From contig CAVSDW010000019.1 of NCBI GenBank assembly GCA_963726665.1, positions 1 through 64,000 of the forward strand: a stretch of 64,000 bases of DNA. Direction: 5' to 3'. This stretch comes from RPQJ01 sp963726665 (GTDB taxonomy: Bacteria; Pseudomonadota; Gammaproteobacteria; Steroidobacterales; Steroidobacteraceae). Position numbers and translations under genes: made by a program. Each line of letters begins with the position of its first letter. The first letter of the stretch is position 1. The notes beneath the pieces were generated by a model. The model did not search any database, was not told the origin of the DNA, and was given only the letters and a program-made list of their open reading frames with translations. Below are positions 7,250 to 16,504 of this stretch, piece by piece.

Positions 7250-9229
7250 ATGGCAGGCGACGTACTCTCGCAGATCCTGATCCTGCTCGCAGGCGCGCTG
7301 CTGGTGCTCAGCATGGTGCGCCGTTTCGCCCTGCCCCCCATTCTGGGCTACCTGCTGGTCGGCATGCTGCTCGGACCCCACGCGCTCAACCTCGCGAGCG
7401 ATGCCGCCGCGGTCGCGATGCTCGCCGAGATCGGCGTGGTGTTCCTCGTCTTCACGCTCGGCCTCGAATTCTCCCTCGCCCGCATGATCGCGATGAAGGC
7501 CGAGGTGCTGGGCGTGGGCGGCCTGCAGATGCTGCTCACGACGGCGGCGTTCGGCGCAACGGCCTGGGCAATCGGGCTGGACCCCGCGGTCTCGATCGTG
7601 CTCGGCGGCGCACTCGCGATGTCGTCCACGGCCATCATCCTCCGACAGCTGGGGGACCAGCTCGAACTCAACCGCACGCACTCGCGGCTTGCCCTCGGCA
7701 TCCTGCTTTTCCAGGACCTCGCGTTCGCGCCGCTGCTCGCGCTCGCGACATCCATCAGCGAAGCCGGTCAGACGCTCGGGCCGGCGTGGCTGCTCGGCAT
7801 GGCCGGGCGCGCGATCGGCGCGCTGCTCGTCGTGCTGGTGCTGGGTCGCTGGGTCCTGCGGCCGCTGTTCCACGAGATCGCACGCCACCGGAGCACGGAG
7901 ACATTCACGCTGACCGTCCTGTTCGTTGCGCTCGGCGGAGCCTGGGCGACGCAGGCGCTCGGCCTCTCCATGGCCCTGGGCGCGTTCCTGGCCGGCATGC
8001 TGCTCGCGGAGACCGAGTTCAAGTACCAGACGGAAGCCGTCATCAAGCCGTTCCAGGACATCCTGCTCGGGCTCTTCTTCGTGTCGGTCGGGATGCTGCT
8101 CGACCTTCGCCTGCTGGTGACCCAGCTGCCGCTCGTGCTGCTGCTGCTCGTCGGGCTGATGCTGGTGAAGGCAGCGATCGTCACCCTGGTCGTGCGCCAG
8201 TTCGTGCCGAACAACCGCAAGGCGTTGCGGGCGGGCATCGTGGTCTGCATGGGCGGCGAGTTCGGATTCGCCCTGCTCACGCTGCTCTTGAAGGGCCACA
8301 TGGTAGCCGCAGCGGTCGTGCAGCCGGTGCTCACGGCGATCGCGCTCAGCATGCTGCTTGGTCCGTTGCTGGTGCGATACAACGGCCGCATCGCCGATCG
8401 CATCCTGGGACGCCGGACCGTCGCATCGTCCGAGGTTGCGCTCGAGACGGCGGCGACGCGCCAGCTCGCCGGGCGCGAGCACGTGATCATCTGCGGGTTC
8501 GGGCGGGTCGGCCAGAACCTCGCGCGGGTCCTCGAGCACCGCGGGCTCGAGTTCATCGCGCTCGACCTGGACCCGTTCCGGGTGCGCGACGCCCGGCAGG
8601 CCGGCGACCCCGTGGTCTACGGCGACGCGGGCGAACCCGAGGTGCTGCGCGCGCTCGGGCTGGAACACGCGAGCACGCTGGTGGTGTCCGTGGACAATAC
8701 CGAGACGGCCCTGCGTATCGTTCGCGCAGTGCGGCAGCTGCGCAGCGACGTGCCCGTGCTGGTGCGGACCGAGGACGACTCGAAGCTCGACGCGCTGCAG
8801 GCGGCGGGCGCCACCGAGGTGATCCCGGAAACGTTCGAGACCAGCCTGTCGCTGGTCGCACATGTACTGCTCTTCCTCGACGTCCCGGCACAGGAGGTGC
8901 TCGAGACGACGGAGAACATTCGCCACGACCGCTACTCGATGCTGCGCAACCTGTTCCCGAAGCGCGACGCTCGCCACCTCGGCGAGGACCACCCACTCCG
9001 GCAGCAGTTGCGAACCGTCCTCCTTCCGCCCGGCGCCCGTGCCGTGGGACGCACGATCCGGGAGCTGGGACTCGACCAGGGCCGCGTGCTCGTCAACGCC
9101 CTGCGGCGCGAAGGAATCGTAGGGCGGGATCCGGATCCGGAGACGCGCCTGCGCGAGGGCGACGTCCTGATCCTGTGGGGCGCGCCCGAGGACCTCGAGC
9201 AGGAGGAGAGCCGCCTGCTGATGGGCTGA
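7250..9229 (+). CDS. KefB-type monovalent cation:proton antiporter (CPA2) with RCK domain
   Basis: The 659-aa protein has a 12-13-helix CPA2 exchanger domain (about residues 1-385). A TrkA-N/RCK nucleotide-binding domain follows, with the dinucleotide motif CGFGRVGQNLARVLEHRG (about 410-427), and a C-terminal TrkA-C domain (about 575-650). Proteins of this architecture exchange K+ (or Na+) for protons and are gated by nucleotide or glutathione adducts. The ATG at 7250 is taken as start because the GGCGGAGGTGG upstream fits it better than the GTG at 7238. It is transcribed divergently from the Mla operon. The 1.2-kb antisense open frame across it is not a gene. Confidence 0.9.
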   Translation: MAGDVLSQILILLAGALLVLSMVRRFALPPILGYLLVGMLLGPHALNLASDAAAVAMLAEIGVVFLVFTLGLEFSLARMIAMKAEVLGVGGLQMLLTTAAFGATAWAIGLDPAVSIVLGGALAMSSTAIILRQLGDQLELNRTHSRLALGILLFQDLAFAPLLALATSISEAGQTLGPAWLLGMAGRAIGALLVVLVLGRWVLRPLFHEIARHRSTETFTLTVLFVALGGAWATQALGLSMALGAFLAGMLLAETEFKYQTEAVIKPFQDILLGLFFVSVGMLLDLRLLVTQLPLVLLLLVGLMLVKAAIVTLVVRQFVPNNRKALRAGIVVCMGGEFGFALLTLLLKGHMVAAAVVQPVLTAIALSMLLGPLLVRYNGRIADRILGRRTVASSEVALETAATRQLAGREHVIICGFGRVGQNLARVLEHRGLEFIALDLDPFRVRDARQAGDPVVYGDAGEPEVLRALGLEHASTLVVSVDNTETALRIVRAVRQLRSDVPVLVRTEDDSKLDALQAAGATEVIPETFETSLSLVAHVLLFLDVPAQEVLETTENIRHDRYSMLRNLFPKRDARHLGEDHPLRQQLRTVLLPPGARAVGRTIRELGLDQGRVLVNALRREGIVGRDPDPETRLREGDVLILWGAPEDLEQEESRLLMG

Positions 9230-9236
9230 GCGGGAC

Positions 9237-9285
9237 GGCGGATAGTGAATGGCGATTTGCGGATCGCCGATCGCGGGTAGCGGCT
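9237..9285. repeat. Degenerate GGATAGTG-type intergenic repeat
   Basis: Just after the antiporter stop is a run built from GGATAGTGAATGG, GCGGATCG and GCGGGTAGCGG units. It contains the inverted pair GGCGAT/ATCGCC with a 6-base loop. The same GATAG-type words form the large hairpin at 15786-15888, so this looks like a decayed copy of the same dispersed element. Confidence 0.4.
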
Positions 9286-9374
9286 CTCAAAAAAAGCTGT
9301 TTTGACAATGGCTTAGCGACTAGCGGCAAGTCGATCGGGGCGCTCGCGCCGAAAATTTATACAGTTGCTTAGTA

Positions 9375-9391
9375 ATTGACATCGTGTCAAT
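9375..9391. promoter_or_regulatory. Palindromic operator upstream of the TetR gene
   Basis: ATTGACA-TCG-TGTCAAT is a perfect 7-base inverted repeat with a 3-base centre, ending 19 bases before the TetR ATG. Its size and position are what a TetR dimer autorepressing its own operon would use. Both half-sites also look like a -35 hexamer (TTGACA). Binding by this regulator is inferred from position only. Confidence 0.55.
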
Positions 9392-9410
9392 GCCTCCACA
9401 TCATGGCGCC

Positions 9411-10062
9411 ATGTCGCACATCGCAGAACGCCGACAGGAAGAGCGCGACCGACGCCGGACCGAGATCGTCGATGCCGCCGACGCGCTGTACGCGGAGGCC
9501 GGCTGGGATTCGGTCACCATGGACCAGGTGGCGCGCCGGGGCCGCCTGAGCCGCGCCCTCGTCTACGTCTACTTCAAGGACAAGGCGGACCTGCACCTCG
9601 CGCTGGTCGAGCGCGCCCTCGACACGCTGCGCGCAGCGCTTCGATTCGGCACGCGCGGGCAAGGCACGCGGGATCGATGAAATCGAGGCCATCGGCAATG
9701 CTTACGTCGCCTTCTCGCGAGAGATGCCCCATTACTACGACGCGTGCGCCCGCTACCAGTCGCATGCCTGCGGGGAGGCCTGCGCCGATGCCGTGATCCC
9801 GCCGACCGAAGCAGCCTGCATGAGCGCGGGGCATCGCGTGCACGAAACACTGGTCGACTCGCTGAACCGAGGCGTCGCGGACGGCTCCATCCGCAGCGAC
9901 CTCGGCGATCCGTACGTGACGGCACTCGCACTCTGGGCCTACACACACGGCGTCATCCAGATCGCATCCAGCAAGGGCGGCCAGATCGAGCACGAGGGCG
10001 TACCCGTGCAGCGGTTCATCGATCATTCCACAGCCCTGGTCCTCCGCTCGCTGCGGCCCTGA
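9411..10062 (+). CDS. TetR-family regulator of the adjacent efflux operon (frame broken once)
   Basis: Residues 1-60 form a TetR helix-turn-helix domain (RRRTEIVDAADALYAEAGWD, VTMDQVARRGRLSRALVYVYF-type recognition region). The first frame stops at 9680. The next frame continues without loss of similarity (RAGKARGIDEIEAIGNAYVA then FSREMPHYYDACARYQS) to the stop at 10062, so the break lies near 9635-9655. One extra base would restore a 216-aa protein of normal TetR length. The ATG at 9411 follows the palindromic operator; GTG 9384 and ATG 9390 fall inside that palindrome. TolC starts 19 bases downstream, so this is the likely local repressor of the pump. Confidence 0.75.
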
Positions 10063-10081
10063 TCTCCCGGCACACCTGCAC

Positions 10082-11647
10082 ATGCGCACCGCAAGTCTTC
10101 GCTTCCCTGGCGCTCGCGAGGCCGCCCATGCGCTGCTCGTCGCCGTGGCGACGCTTGCGGCCGCCGGCGCGTCTGCCCAGGCGACGACATCCACGTCGCG
10201 GGGCTTGATGGCCCAGGTCCCGCCGACGGCGCCATCCTCCGTGTCTGCTGATGCGCAGGCGGCTGCGCAACCCGCAGCCACGGTCGAGGACGGACTGCGG
10301 CAGGTGCTCGACGACGCGCTCGCCGCGAATCTCGAGCTCCGTGCCGGCGCCGCAGGCGTCCAGCAGCGGGTGGCCGCCCTCGACCAGGCGCGGGCCTACT
10401 ACCTTCCGGTGCTCGATTTCGACGCGCGCTATTCGGTTGCGGACGGCGGCCGCCTGATCGAGTTCCCGGTGGGCGACCTGCTGAACCCGGTCTACCAGAC
10501 GCTCGACGACCTGCTGGTGCAGTCCGGCCAGCCGCCGTCCTTTCCGCGGGTGAAGAACCAGGAAATCAACCTGCTGCAATCGCAGGAGCAGAACACACGT
10601 CTCGTGCTCGCCCAGCCCATCTACGACCCGCGCCTCGCGCCAACGGTCGAGCAGTCGAGGCAGGACCTGAATCGTGTCGAGGCCGACCTGTCGGGACTGC
10701 GCACCCGCGTCATACGCGACACCAAGCAGGCCTACTACGAGTGGCTCGCCGCCCAGCAGCAGGCGCTGGTGCTCGACGCGACGCTCGAACTCGCCAAGGC
10801 GAACCTCGCGGTCAACGAGAGTCTCTACCGCAACGGCCGCATCACGCGCGACCTCGTCTACCGCGCGGAGGCCGACCTGCTCGAGATCGAGCAGAATCGC
10901 CGCGCCGCCCTGAGCCGCGTGAAGATCGCGCAGAGCTACGTCAACCTGCTGCGAAATTTCCCGCTGTCGGCGCCGCTGCCGGAGGCGACCATCGACGAAT
11001 CCACCGTCGAACGTTTCCGCGGCCGCCTGATCCGTCGCCTTGCCGGACGCAGGCTCGACGCTCCGGTCATGCAACAGGTGGCCACCGAGCGGCGCGCCGA
11101 GATCCAGGGCCTCGACGCCGCGATCGCCGGCAGCCTGGCGCAGCAGGACCTCGCGCGTGCCGCCTTCAAGCCGACGCTCGCGGTCGGCGCCGAAGCCGGC
11201 ATCCAGGGCGAGGACTACGGCCTGGGCACCGACGAGCGCTACGTGCTCGCCTCCATCGTGCTTCGCTGGAACGCCTTCCGCGGCGGCGCGGACCAGGCTG
11301 CCCTGGCCGAGGCGCGGGCACTGACCGAGCAACTCCGCGCCACGCGCGATCTCGCGGCCCAGCAGGTGCGCCTGCAGGTCGAGCGGGCGCTCGAGCAGCT
11401 CGAGGTCGCCGACGCCTCGCTCGGCACGGCGCAGAAGCGCGCACAGGCCGCGGATGCAGGCTTCCGCATCGCGGCACGCAAGCGCGACCTCGGCCAGATC
11501 AACCAGGCCGATTTCATCGACTCCCGTCGGACGCTCACCGACGCCCAGCTCAACCTGAACCGTGTTCGCACGGAATTCCTCGGGCGCCTTGCGGAGCTCG
11601 AGTTCGCAATCGGCGACCCGCACGCGGCCGACGAGGAGTTCAAGTGA
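10082..11647 (+). CDS. TolC-family outer-membrane efflux protein
   Basis: The 521-aa protein has an N-terminal signal peptide (about residues 1-37, ending ASAQA) and two homologous outer-membrane efflux repeats rich in long amphipathic helices and alanine. Typical TolC motifs are present, for example NLELRAGAAGVQQRVAALDQ and LGQINQADFIDSRRTLTDAQ. It forms the exit duct of the tripartite pump made with the next two genes. Its TGA stop overlaps the GTG start of the adaptor (GTGA), showing tight coupling. Substrates cannot be read from the sequence. Confidence 0.88.
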   Translation: MRTASLRFPGAREAAHALLVAVATLAAAGASAQATTSTSRGLMAQVPPTAPSSVSADAQAAAQPAATVEDGLRQVLDDALAANLELRAGAAGVQQRVAALDQARAYYLPVLDFDARYSVADGGRLIEFPVGDLLNPVYQTLDDLLVQSGQPPSFPRVKNQEINLLQSQEQNTRLVLAQPIYDPRLAPTVEQSRQDLNRVEADLSGLRTRVIRDTKQAYYEWLAAQQQALVLDATLELAKANLAVNESLYRNGRITRDLVYRAEADLLEIEQNRRAALSRVKIAQSYVNLLRNFPLSAPLPEATIDESTVERFRGRLIRRLAGRRLDAPVMQQVATERRAEIQGLDAAIAGSLAQQDLARAAFKPTLAVGAEAGIQGEDYGLGTDERYVLASIVLRWNAFRGGADQAALAEARALTEQLRATRDLAAQQVRLQVERALEQLEVADASLGTAQKRAQAADAGFRIAARKRDLGQINQADFIDSRRTLTDAQLNLNRVRTEFLGRLAELEFAIGDPHAADEEFK

Positions 11648-12711
11648 AGAGAATCCTGTTCCCGCTCGCAATCGCCGGCCTGCTGCTCTCGGCCTGCGGC
11701 CGCGGCCCTGCGCCCGCCCACACGACGTCGCAGGACGCGGAGCCGGTGCGCACCGCGCCCGCCGAGAGTGTGGAGATCGCGGGGTCGGTGCGATCGGTCG
11801 GCGTCCTCGAGCCACGCGACGAGATGCGGCTGTCGTTCAAGGTCGGCGGCGTGGTGGACACCGTCGCCGTGGACGCGGGCGACCGCGTGCGTCGCGGACA
11901 GCTGCTCGCGACCATCAAGCGCGCGGAGGTGGATGCCGCCGTGAACCAGGCGACCGAGGCCGCCGAAAAGGCGCGCCGCGACCTCGACCGTGCGCAACGG
12001 CTGAAGGCCGACGAGGTGGCGACCGAGGAGCAGGTGCAGGATCTCGCCACCGCCTACAGCGTCGCGAGGTCGAACCTCGATGCCGCACGCTTCAACGCGC
12101 GATACGCGAGGATCGAAGCGCCCGAGGACGCGGTCGTGCAGCAGCGGCTCGTCGAGGCGAACGAAGTGGTGCAGGCCGGACAGCCGGTGCTGGTGCTCGG
12201 TGGCGCCACTGGTGGCTGGGTCGTCCGTACGGCGCTCGCTGACCGCGACGCGGTGCGGGTCGACGTGGGCGACACCGCCAGGATTTCGTTCGACGCGTTT
12301 CCCGGCCGCGGGTTTGCCGGCCGCGTGACGCGCGTCGGCTCGAGCGCGGACCCGGTGACCGGCACCTTCGACGTGGAGATCGAGGTTGCGGCGGACGGCG
12401 CCCGTTTCGCGCGCGGCCTGGTAGCAAAGGTCTCGCTCGCGGTCCGTAACGACGCGGAGTCGGCGCCGCGCACCGTCGTGCCGGTCACGGCGATCGTCGA
12501 AGCGAACGGCGCAGAAGCCACTGTCTACGTGCTGGACCCGGGCCGGGGCTTGGCGCGGCGCAAGCAGGTCACCGTGGGACCGATCGTCGGCGACCGCGTG
12601 GTCATCGCGGCGGGACTCGAGGCCGGCGAAGTGGTGATCACGGACGGGGCCGCTTGGCTCGCGGACGGCTCGCGGGTCCGCGTGGTCGGCGCGGTCGGCG
12701 AGCCAGGCTGA
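11644..12711 (+). CDS. RND efflux periplasmic adaptor (membrane fusion protein)
   Basis: The 355-aa product starts at GTG 11644 with a lipoprotein signal ending LLLSAC (Cys about residue 18). It has the split biotinyl-lipoyl fold (LSFKVGGVVDTVAVDAGDRV, RIEAPEDAVVQQRLVEANEV), a short coiled-coil hairpin (about residues 95-140) and the C-terminal beta-barrel and membrane-proximal domains. It links the RND permease in the inner membrane to the TolC-type duct. It overlaps the upstream stop by four bases, and the permease start follows five bases after its own stop. Confidence 0.88.
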   Translation: MKRILFPLAIAGLLLSACGRGPAPAHTTSQDAEPVRTAPAESVEIAGSVRSVGVLEPRDEMRLSFKVGGVVDTVAVDAGDRVRRGQLLATIKRAEVDAAVNQATEAAEKARRDLDRAQRLKADEVATEEQVQDLATAYSVARSNLDAARFNARYARIEAPEDAVVQQRLVEANEVVQAGQPVLVLGGATGGWVVRTALADRDAVRVDVGDTARISFDAFPGRGFAGRVTRVGSSADPVTGTFDVEIEVAADGARFARGLVAKVSLAVRNDAESAPRTVVPVTAIVEANGAEATVYVLDPGRGLARRKQVTVGPIVGDRVVIAAGLEAGEVVITDGAAWLADGSRVRVVGAVGEPG

Positions 12712-12716
12712 ATTCC

Positions 12717-15700
12717 GTGCGCATCTGGGCATTCAGCGTCCGGCGCTGGCAGTTCACGCTGGTCCTGTTCGGGCTGCTGGCTGCAGTCGGCGTCAATTCC
12801 CTGATGAACATACCGCGATCCGAGGATCCGGAGTTCCATGTGCCGATACCCACGGTCGTGGCCGTGTACCCCGGCGCCGATCCCGTCGACATCGAGCGAC
12901 TCGTGGTGCAGCCGATCGAGGACGCCATCAACGAGCTCGACGACATCAAGAAGATCGAAAGCCGTTCGATGGACGGTGTCGGAGTGGTCCGTCCCGAGTT
13001 CAGCTGGGACACCGACGCGGACGAAAAGTACGACGAAGTAGTGCGGGAAGTGAACCGCATTCGCCCCGAGCTGCCCGCCGGACTCGCGTCGCTCGAGGTT
13101 CGCAAGGCGGGCTCGGGCCTGGTAAACATCGTGCAGCTCGCGCTCGTCAGCGAGGACGCGAGCTATCGCGAGCTCCACGAGCTCGCCAGCGACTTGAGCG
13201 ACGCCATCGAGACCGTGCCCGGCGTCCGGCGCAGCGAGGTCTGGGCGGTCCCCGAACCTGAAGTGCGCGTTGCGATCGACCTGGAGCGCATGGGACGCTC
13301 GGGCGTGGCGCTCGCGCAGGTCGAGCAGGCCATCCGCGGCGGGAACGCCACGGTGCCGGGCGGCGCGGTGGACGTGGGCCTGCGCAAGTACAACCTCAAG
13401 ACCTCGGGCGGCTACGACTCGCTCGACGAGCTCGCCGAGACGGTGGTCGCGAGCCGCGGCGGCAGGATCGTGAAGCTGCGCGACGTGGCGGAGGTGAGCT
13501 GGGATACCGCTGAGCAAGGTTACGTCGGGCGGTTCAAGGGCCGCCGCGCGGTGTTCGTGACGGCGAACGCGAAGGACGCGGTCAACGTCTTCGAGGTGCG
13601 CGACGGGATCCACGCCAAGGTCGACCAGTTCGAGCGTGGACTGCCCAAGGGAGTGTCGATCGAGCGCGGCTTCGACCAGAGCCGCAACGTGAGTCACCGC
13701 CTGACGCGCCTGGCCATCGACTTCCTGATCGCCATCGCGCTCGTGTCCCTGACACTTCTGCCACTGGGCCTGCGCGCCGCGACGGTGGTGATGATTTCGA
13801 TACCGCTGTCGCTCGCGATCGGACTGTCGCTGCTCTACTTCACCGGCTTCTCGCTCAATCAGCTGTCGATCGCCGGCTTCGTGCTCGCCCTGGGCCTGCT
13901 GGTGGACGATTCGATCGTGGTGGTCGAGAACATCGCACGCTTCCTGCGCGCGGGTTACTCGCGGTTCGACGCGGCGATCGCCGCGACCGACCAGATCGCG
14001 CTGGCCGTGCTCGGCTGCACCGCCACGCTCCTCTTCGCGTTCCTGCCCCTGCTCTTCCTGCCTGAAGGCGCCGGGAAGTTCATCCGGTCGCTGCCGGCCG
14101 CCGTTCTCTACACGGTGCTGGCCTCCCTGTTCGTCGCGCTCACGGTCATCCCGTTCCTCGCGAGCCGCATCCTGCGTCCCGAGGGAGAGGCCGGCGAAGG
14201 CAACAGGATCTTCAGGGCCCTGATGTCCGTCATCCACGGCGTGTACTCGCCGGCGCTGCGGGTGGCACTCGCGAGTCCGCGCCGCACGCTGCTTGCGGCG
14301 CTCGCGTTCGTGGCCGGGTCGGTCGCGCTGGTGCCGCTGATCGGCATGAGCCTTTTCCCGCCCGCCGACATCCCGCAGTTCCGCATCACCATCGAGGCGG
14401 CTGACGGCGCCAGCCTCGCGGACACGGACCGGGCACTTCGGTTCGTGGAGGCCGAACTGGCGCGCCGTTCGGAAGTGAAGCACTGGTTCGCAAATCTGGG
14501 TCGCGGAAACCCCCGCGTGTACTACAACGTCTTCCCCGAGGAGACGAATGCCAACGTCGCCGAAGTGTTCGCCGAGCTGCACGAGTTCGACCCGCGTCGC
14601 AGCCCGCAGCTCTACGAAGACCTGCGCAGCCGCTTTGCGAAGTACCCGGGCGCGCGGATCCTCGTGGAGTCCTACCAGAACGGGCCGCCGATCAACGCCC
14701 CGATCGAAGTCGCCATCTCCGGACCGGACCTTGGGCAGCTGCGGGATCTGGCGGAGAAGGCCGAAGCGCTGATCGAGTCGACACCGGGGACGCGCGACGT
14801 GGAGAATCCCATGCGTCGGTTGCGCACCGACCTGGACCTGCGCATCGACACGCAGAAGGCCGCGCTGCTCGGCGTCGCGCCCGTCGAGGCAGACCGCACC
14901 GTCCGCGCAGCGGTGGCCGGGCTGAGCGCCGGAAAGTTCCGCGAGGCCGACGGCGACGAGTACGACATCACGCTCAGGCTGCCGATGAAGGGCCGCCAGA
15001 CTCTCGACGCACTGAATCTGATCGAGGTGGCCTCCGTGTCCGGTCGGCCGGTTCCGCTGCGCCAGCTGTCCTCGCCGGAGTTCACCTCCGCGGTGAGCGT
15101 GATCGAGCGCCACGATCGCGAGCGGCAGGTGCTGCTCTCCGCCCACCCGGCCGCGGGTTACAACACCGGCAAGGTCACGCGCCAGGTCTTCAAGCGACTC
15201 GAGCAACTGAGCCTGCCGCCGGGATACGGATTGCGCGCGGGAGGCGAGACCGAGGCACGACAGGAGAGTTTCGGGGGCATCGGCACGGCCGTGCTGGTGG
15301 CCGTGTTCGGGATCCTCGCGGTGCTGATCCTGGAGTTCGGAAGCTTCCGCTCCATGCTGATCGTTGCCGGCGTCATCCCGCTCGGAGTCGCTGGCGGGCT
15401 CCTGGCGCTGCTCCTGACGGGATTTTCGCTGTCCTTCACGGCGGCGATCGGACTCGTCGCACTCATCGGCATCGAGATCAAGAACTCGATCCTGCTCGTC
15501 GACTTCACCAACCAGCTGCGCGAGCAGGGCGTTCCCCTCGACGAGGCGATCGCGCGAGCAGGCGAGGTTCGCTTCCTGCCCATCCTGCTGACCTCGGCCA
15601 CGGCAATCGGTGGACTGCTGCCGCTCGCGCTCCAGGGTTCGGGACTTTACTCGCCGCTCGCGATCGTGATCATCGGCGGGCTGATCTCGTCCACGCTGAT

Positions 15701-15800
15701 CGGCCGACTGGTGACGCCAGTGATGTACAAGGTGCTGCCGCCGTCCATCAAGGCGAAGTGGCCGGCGGGCGCGACTGGGAACAAAGTGGATAGTGATTAG
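12717..15800 (+). CDS. RND efflux permease (AcrB/MdtB-like)
   Basis: The 1027-aa protein has the usual RND size and twelve-helix pattern with two large periplasmic loops. The proton-relay aspartates are in LGLLVDDSIVVVENI (TM4) and the matching lysine is in IGIEIKNSILLV (TM10). The N-terminus reads VRIWAFSVRRWQFTLVLFG from GTG 12717, and the first loop begins PRSEDPEFHVPIPTVVAVYP. It belongs to the hydrophobe/amphiphile exporters rather than the heavy-metal CzcA group, judging by the intact VDD motif and the loop start. It is the last gene of the TetR-TolC-adaptor-RND operon, and its stop codon lies in the left arm of the hairpin repeat. Confidence 0.9.
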   Translation: MRIWAFSVRRWQFTLVLFGLLAAVGVNSLMNIPRSEDPEFHVPIPTVVAVYPGADPVDIERLVVQPIEDAINELDDIKKIESRSMDGVGVVRPEFSWDTDADEKYDEVVREVNRIRPELPAGLASLEVRKAGSGLVNIVQLALVSEDASYRELHELASDLSDAIETVPGVRRSEVWAVPEPEVRVAIDLERMGRSGVALAQVEQAIRGGNATVPGGAVDVGLRKYNLKTSGGYDSLDELAETVVASRGGRIVKLRDVAEVSWDTAEQGYVGRFKGRRAVFVTANAKDAVNVFEVRDGIHAKVDQFERGLPKGVSIERGFDQSRNVSHRLTRLAIDFLIAIALVSLTLLPLGLRAATVVMISIPLSLAIGLSLLYFTGFSLNQLSIAGFVLALGLLVDDSIVVVENIARFLRAGYSRFDAAIAATDQIALAVLGCTATLLFAFLPLLFLPEGAGKFIRSLPAAVLYTVLASLFVALTVIPFLASRILRPEGEAGEGNRIFRALMSVIHGVYSPALRVALASPRRTLLAALAFVAGSVALVPLIGMSLFPPADIPQFRITIEAADGASLADTDRALRFVEAELARRSEVKHWFANLGRGNPRVYYNVFPEETNANVAEVFAELHEFDPRRSPQLYEDLRSRFAKYPGARILVESYQNGPPINAPIEVAISGPDLGQLRDLAEKAEALIESTPGTRDVENPMRRLRTDLDLRIDTQKAALLGVAPVEADRTVRAAVAGLSAGKFREADGDEYDITLRLPMKGRQTLDALNLIEVASVSGRPVPLRQLSSPEFTSAVSVIERHDRERQVLLSAHPAAGYNTGKVTRQVFKRLEQLSLPPGYGLRAGGETEARQESFGGIGTAVLVAVFGILAVLILEFGSFRSMLIVAGVIPLGVAGGLLALLLTGFSLSFTAAIGLVALIGIEIKNSILLVDFTNQLREQGVPLDEAIARAGEVRFLPILLTSATAIGGLLPLALQGSGLYSPLAIVIIGGLISSTLIGRLVTPVMYKVLPPSIKAKWPAGATGNKVDSD

Positions 15801-15888
15801 TGGATAGCGGGTAGTGGATGGCGAGCAGAGAGCGGTTCGTGTCCGATCTTCCTATCCACTATTCACTATCCGCTATCCGCTATTCACC
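15786..15888. repeat. GATAG-repeat hairpin between convergent genes
   Basis: Two arms built of tandem GGATAGTG, GGATAGCG and GGGTAGTG units (15787-15820) and their reverse complements (15851-15887: CTATCCACT, CACTATCCG, CTATCCGCT, TATTCACC) face each other across a 30-base loop. The stop codon of the RND gene (15798-15800) and of the GntR gene (15880-15882) both sit inside the arms. The element could end transcription from both sides. It lacks a T-run, so it is not a classic intrinsic terminator. Confidence 0.6.
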
Positions 15889-16248
15889 ATTACCTTTCTT
15901 CTTCCGGCCCAGCAGCTCGGCGGCATCGAACCCGAGCCGCTCGATCGTCGCGGCAACGCGGGGCCACTCGTGCTCGAGGAACTTCTGCCGCTCGCCCTTG
16001 AGCAGCAGCGTCCGCGCGCCCGTGGTTACGAACATGCCGCGGCCCCGACGCTTCTCGACGAGGCCCTCGTCCACGAGTTGCTGGTAGCCCTTCAGGACAG
16101 TCAGGGGGTTGAGGGCGAATTCGGCCGCAACGCTGCGGACCGACGGCAGTGCGTCGCCGTCGGCGAGCACGCCATCGAGGATCATCGCAACGACCTTGTC
16201 GCGCAGCTGGCGATAGATCGGCTGGCCGTCGTTCCAGTGTGAGTCCAT
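15880..16248 (-). CDS. GntR-family regulator, YtrA subfamily
   Basis: The 122-aa protein has an N-terminal GntR winged helix (QPIYRQLRDKVVAMILDGVL, then LPSVRSVAAEFALNPLTVLK, then VEKRRGRGMFV). The short C-terminal helical extension of about 45 residues is typical of the YtrA subgroup, which lacks a ligand-binding domain. YtrA regulators usually repress an operon that encodes membrane proteins or ABC transporters. Here the only upstream partner is a 51-aa membrane peptide, and a perfect palindrome lies before both. The C-terminus (GRKKKGNGE) runs into the hairpin repeat. Confidence 0.88.
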   Translation of the reverse strand: MDSHWNDGQPIYRQLRDKVVAMILDGVLADGDALPSVRSVAAEFALNPLTVLKGYQQLVDEGLVEKRRGRGMFVTTGARTLLLKGERQKFLEHEWPRVAATIERLGFDAAELLGRKKKGNGE

Positions 16249-16312
16249 TCGGGAGGGGCTTGGTGCTGTGCTGAAGTACTGTAGCAGAACACCAGCGGCT
16301 AACTCCCGGCCG

Positions 16313-16468
16313 TCAGTGCCGGGCGCTGACCGAGGATTTCACAGCCGCATCAAGGGCCGTTGGCGTGATGGCCTTCGCCGCCAACGGCCCCGACGCGACC
16401 GAGAAACCGGCAATGATCCAGACGATCCCTGCCAGGACCGTTGCCAGAAACCTGCTCCCTGCACTCAT
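16313..16468 (-). CDS. 51-aa single-helix membrane or secreted peptide
   Basis: From ATG 16468 a 51-codon frame reads MSAGSRFLATVLAGIVWIIA followed by GFSVASGPLAAKAITPTALD and a short polar end (stop TGA at 16313-16315). The hydrophobic stretch at residues 7-24 is either a membrane anchor or a signal peptide (possible cleavage after PLAAKA). Its start has an excellent ribosome site, GGCGGAAGGAAG, directly upstream. It lies between the palindromic operator and the GntR gene, 64 bases before the latter, so the two probably form one autoregulated operon. Function is unknown. Confidence 0.6.
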   Translation of the reverse strand: MSAGSRFLATVLAGIVWIIAGFSVASGPLAAKAITPTALDAAVKSSVSARH

Positions 16469-16504
16469 CTTCCTTCCGCCTCCCTGAAACCGAATTCTGC
16501 ATCA

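Noticed and set aside
5285..8992. A 1235-codon minus-strand open frame
   Set aside because: Only its last 258 codons are a real gene (MlaF). The rest runs out of frame through MlaE and antisense to the antiporter, with Arg/His-rich composition typical of high-GC shadow frames.
12525..15206. An 893-codon minus-strand open frame across the RND gene
   Set aside because: Antisense to a clear RND permease, His/Arg/Gln-rich and with no domain.
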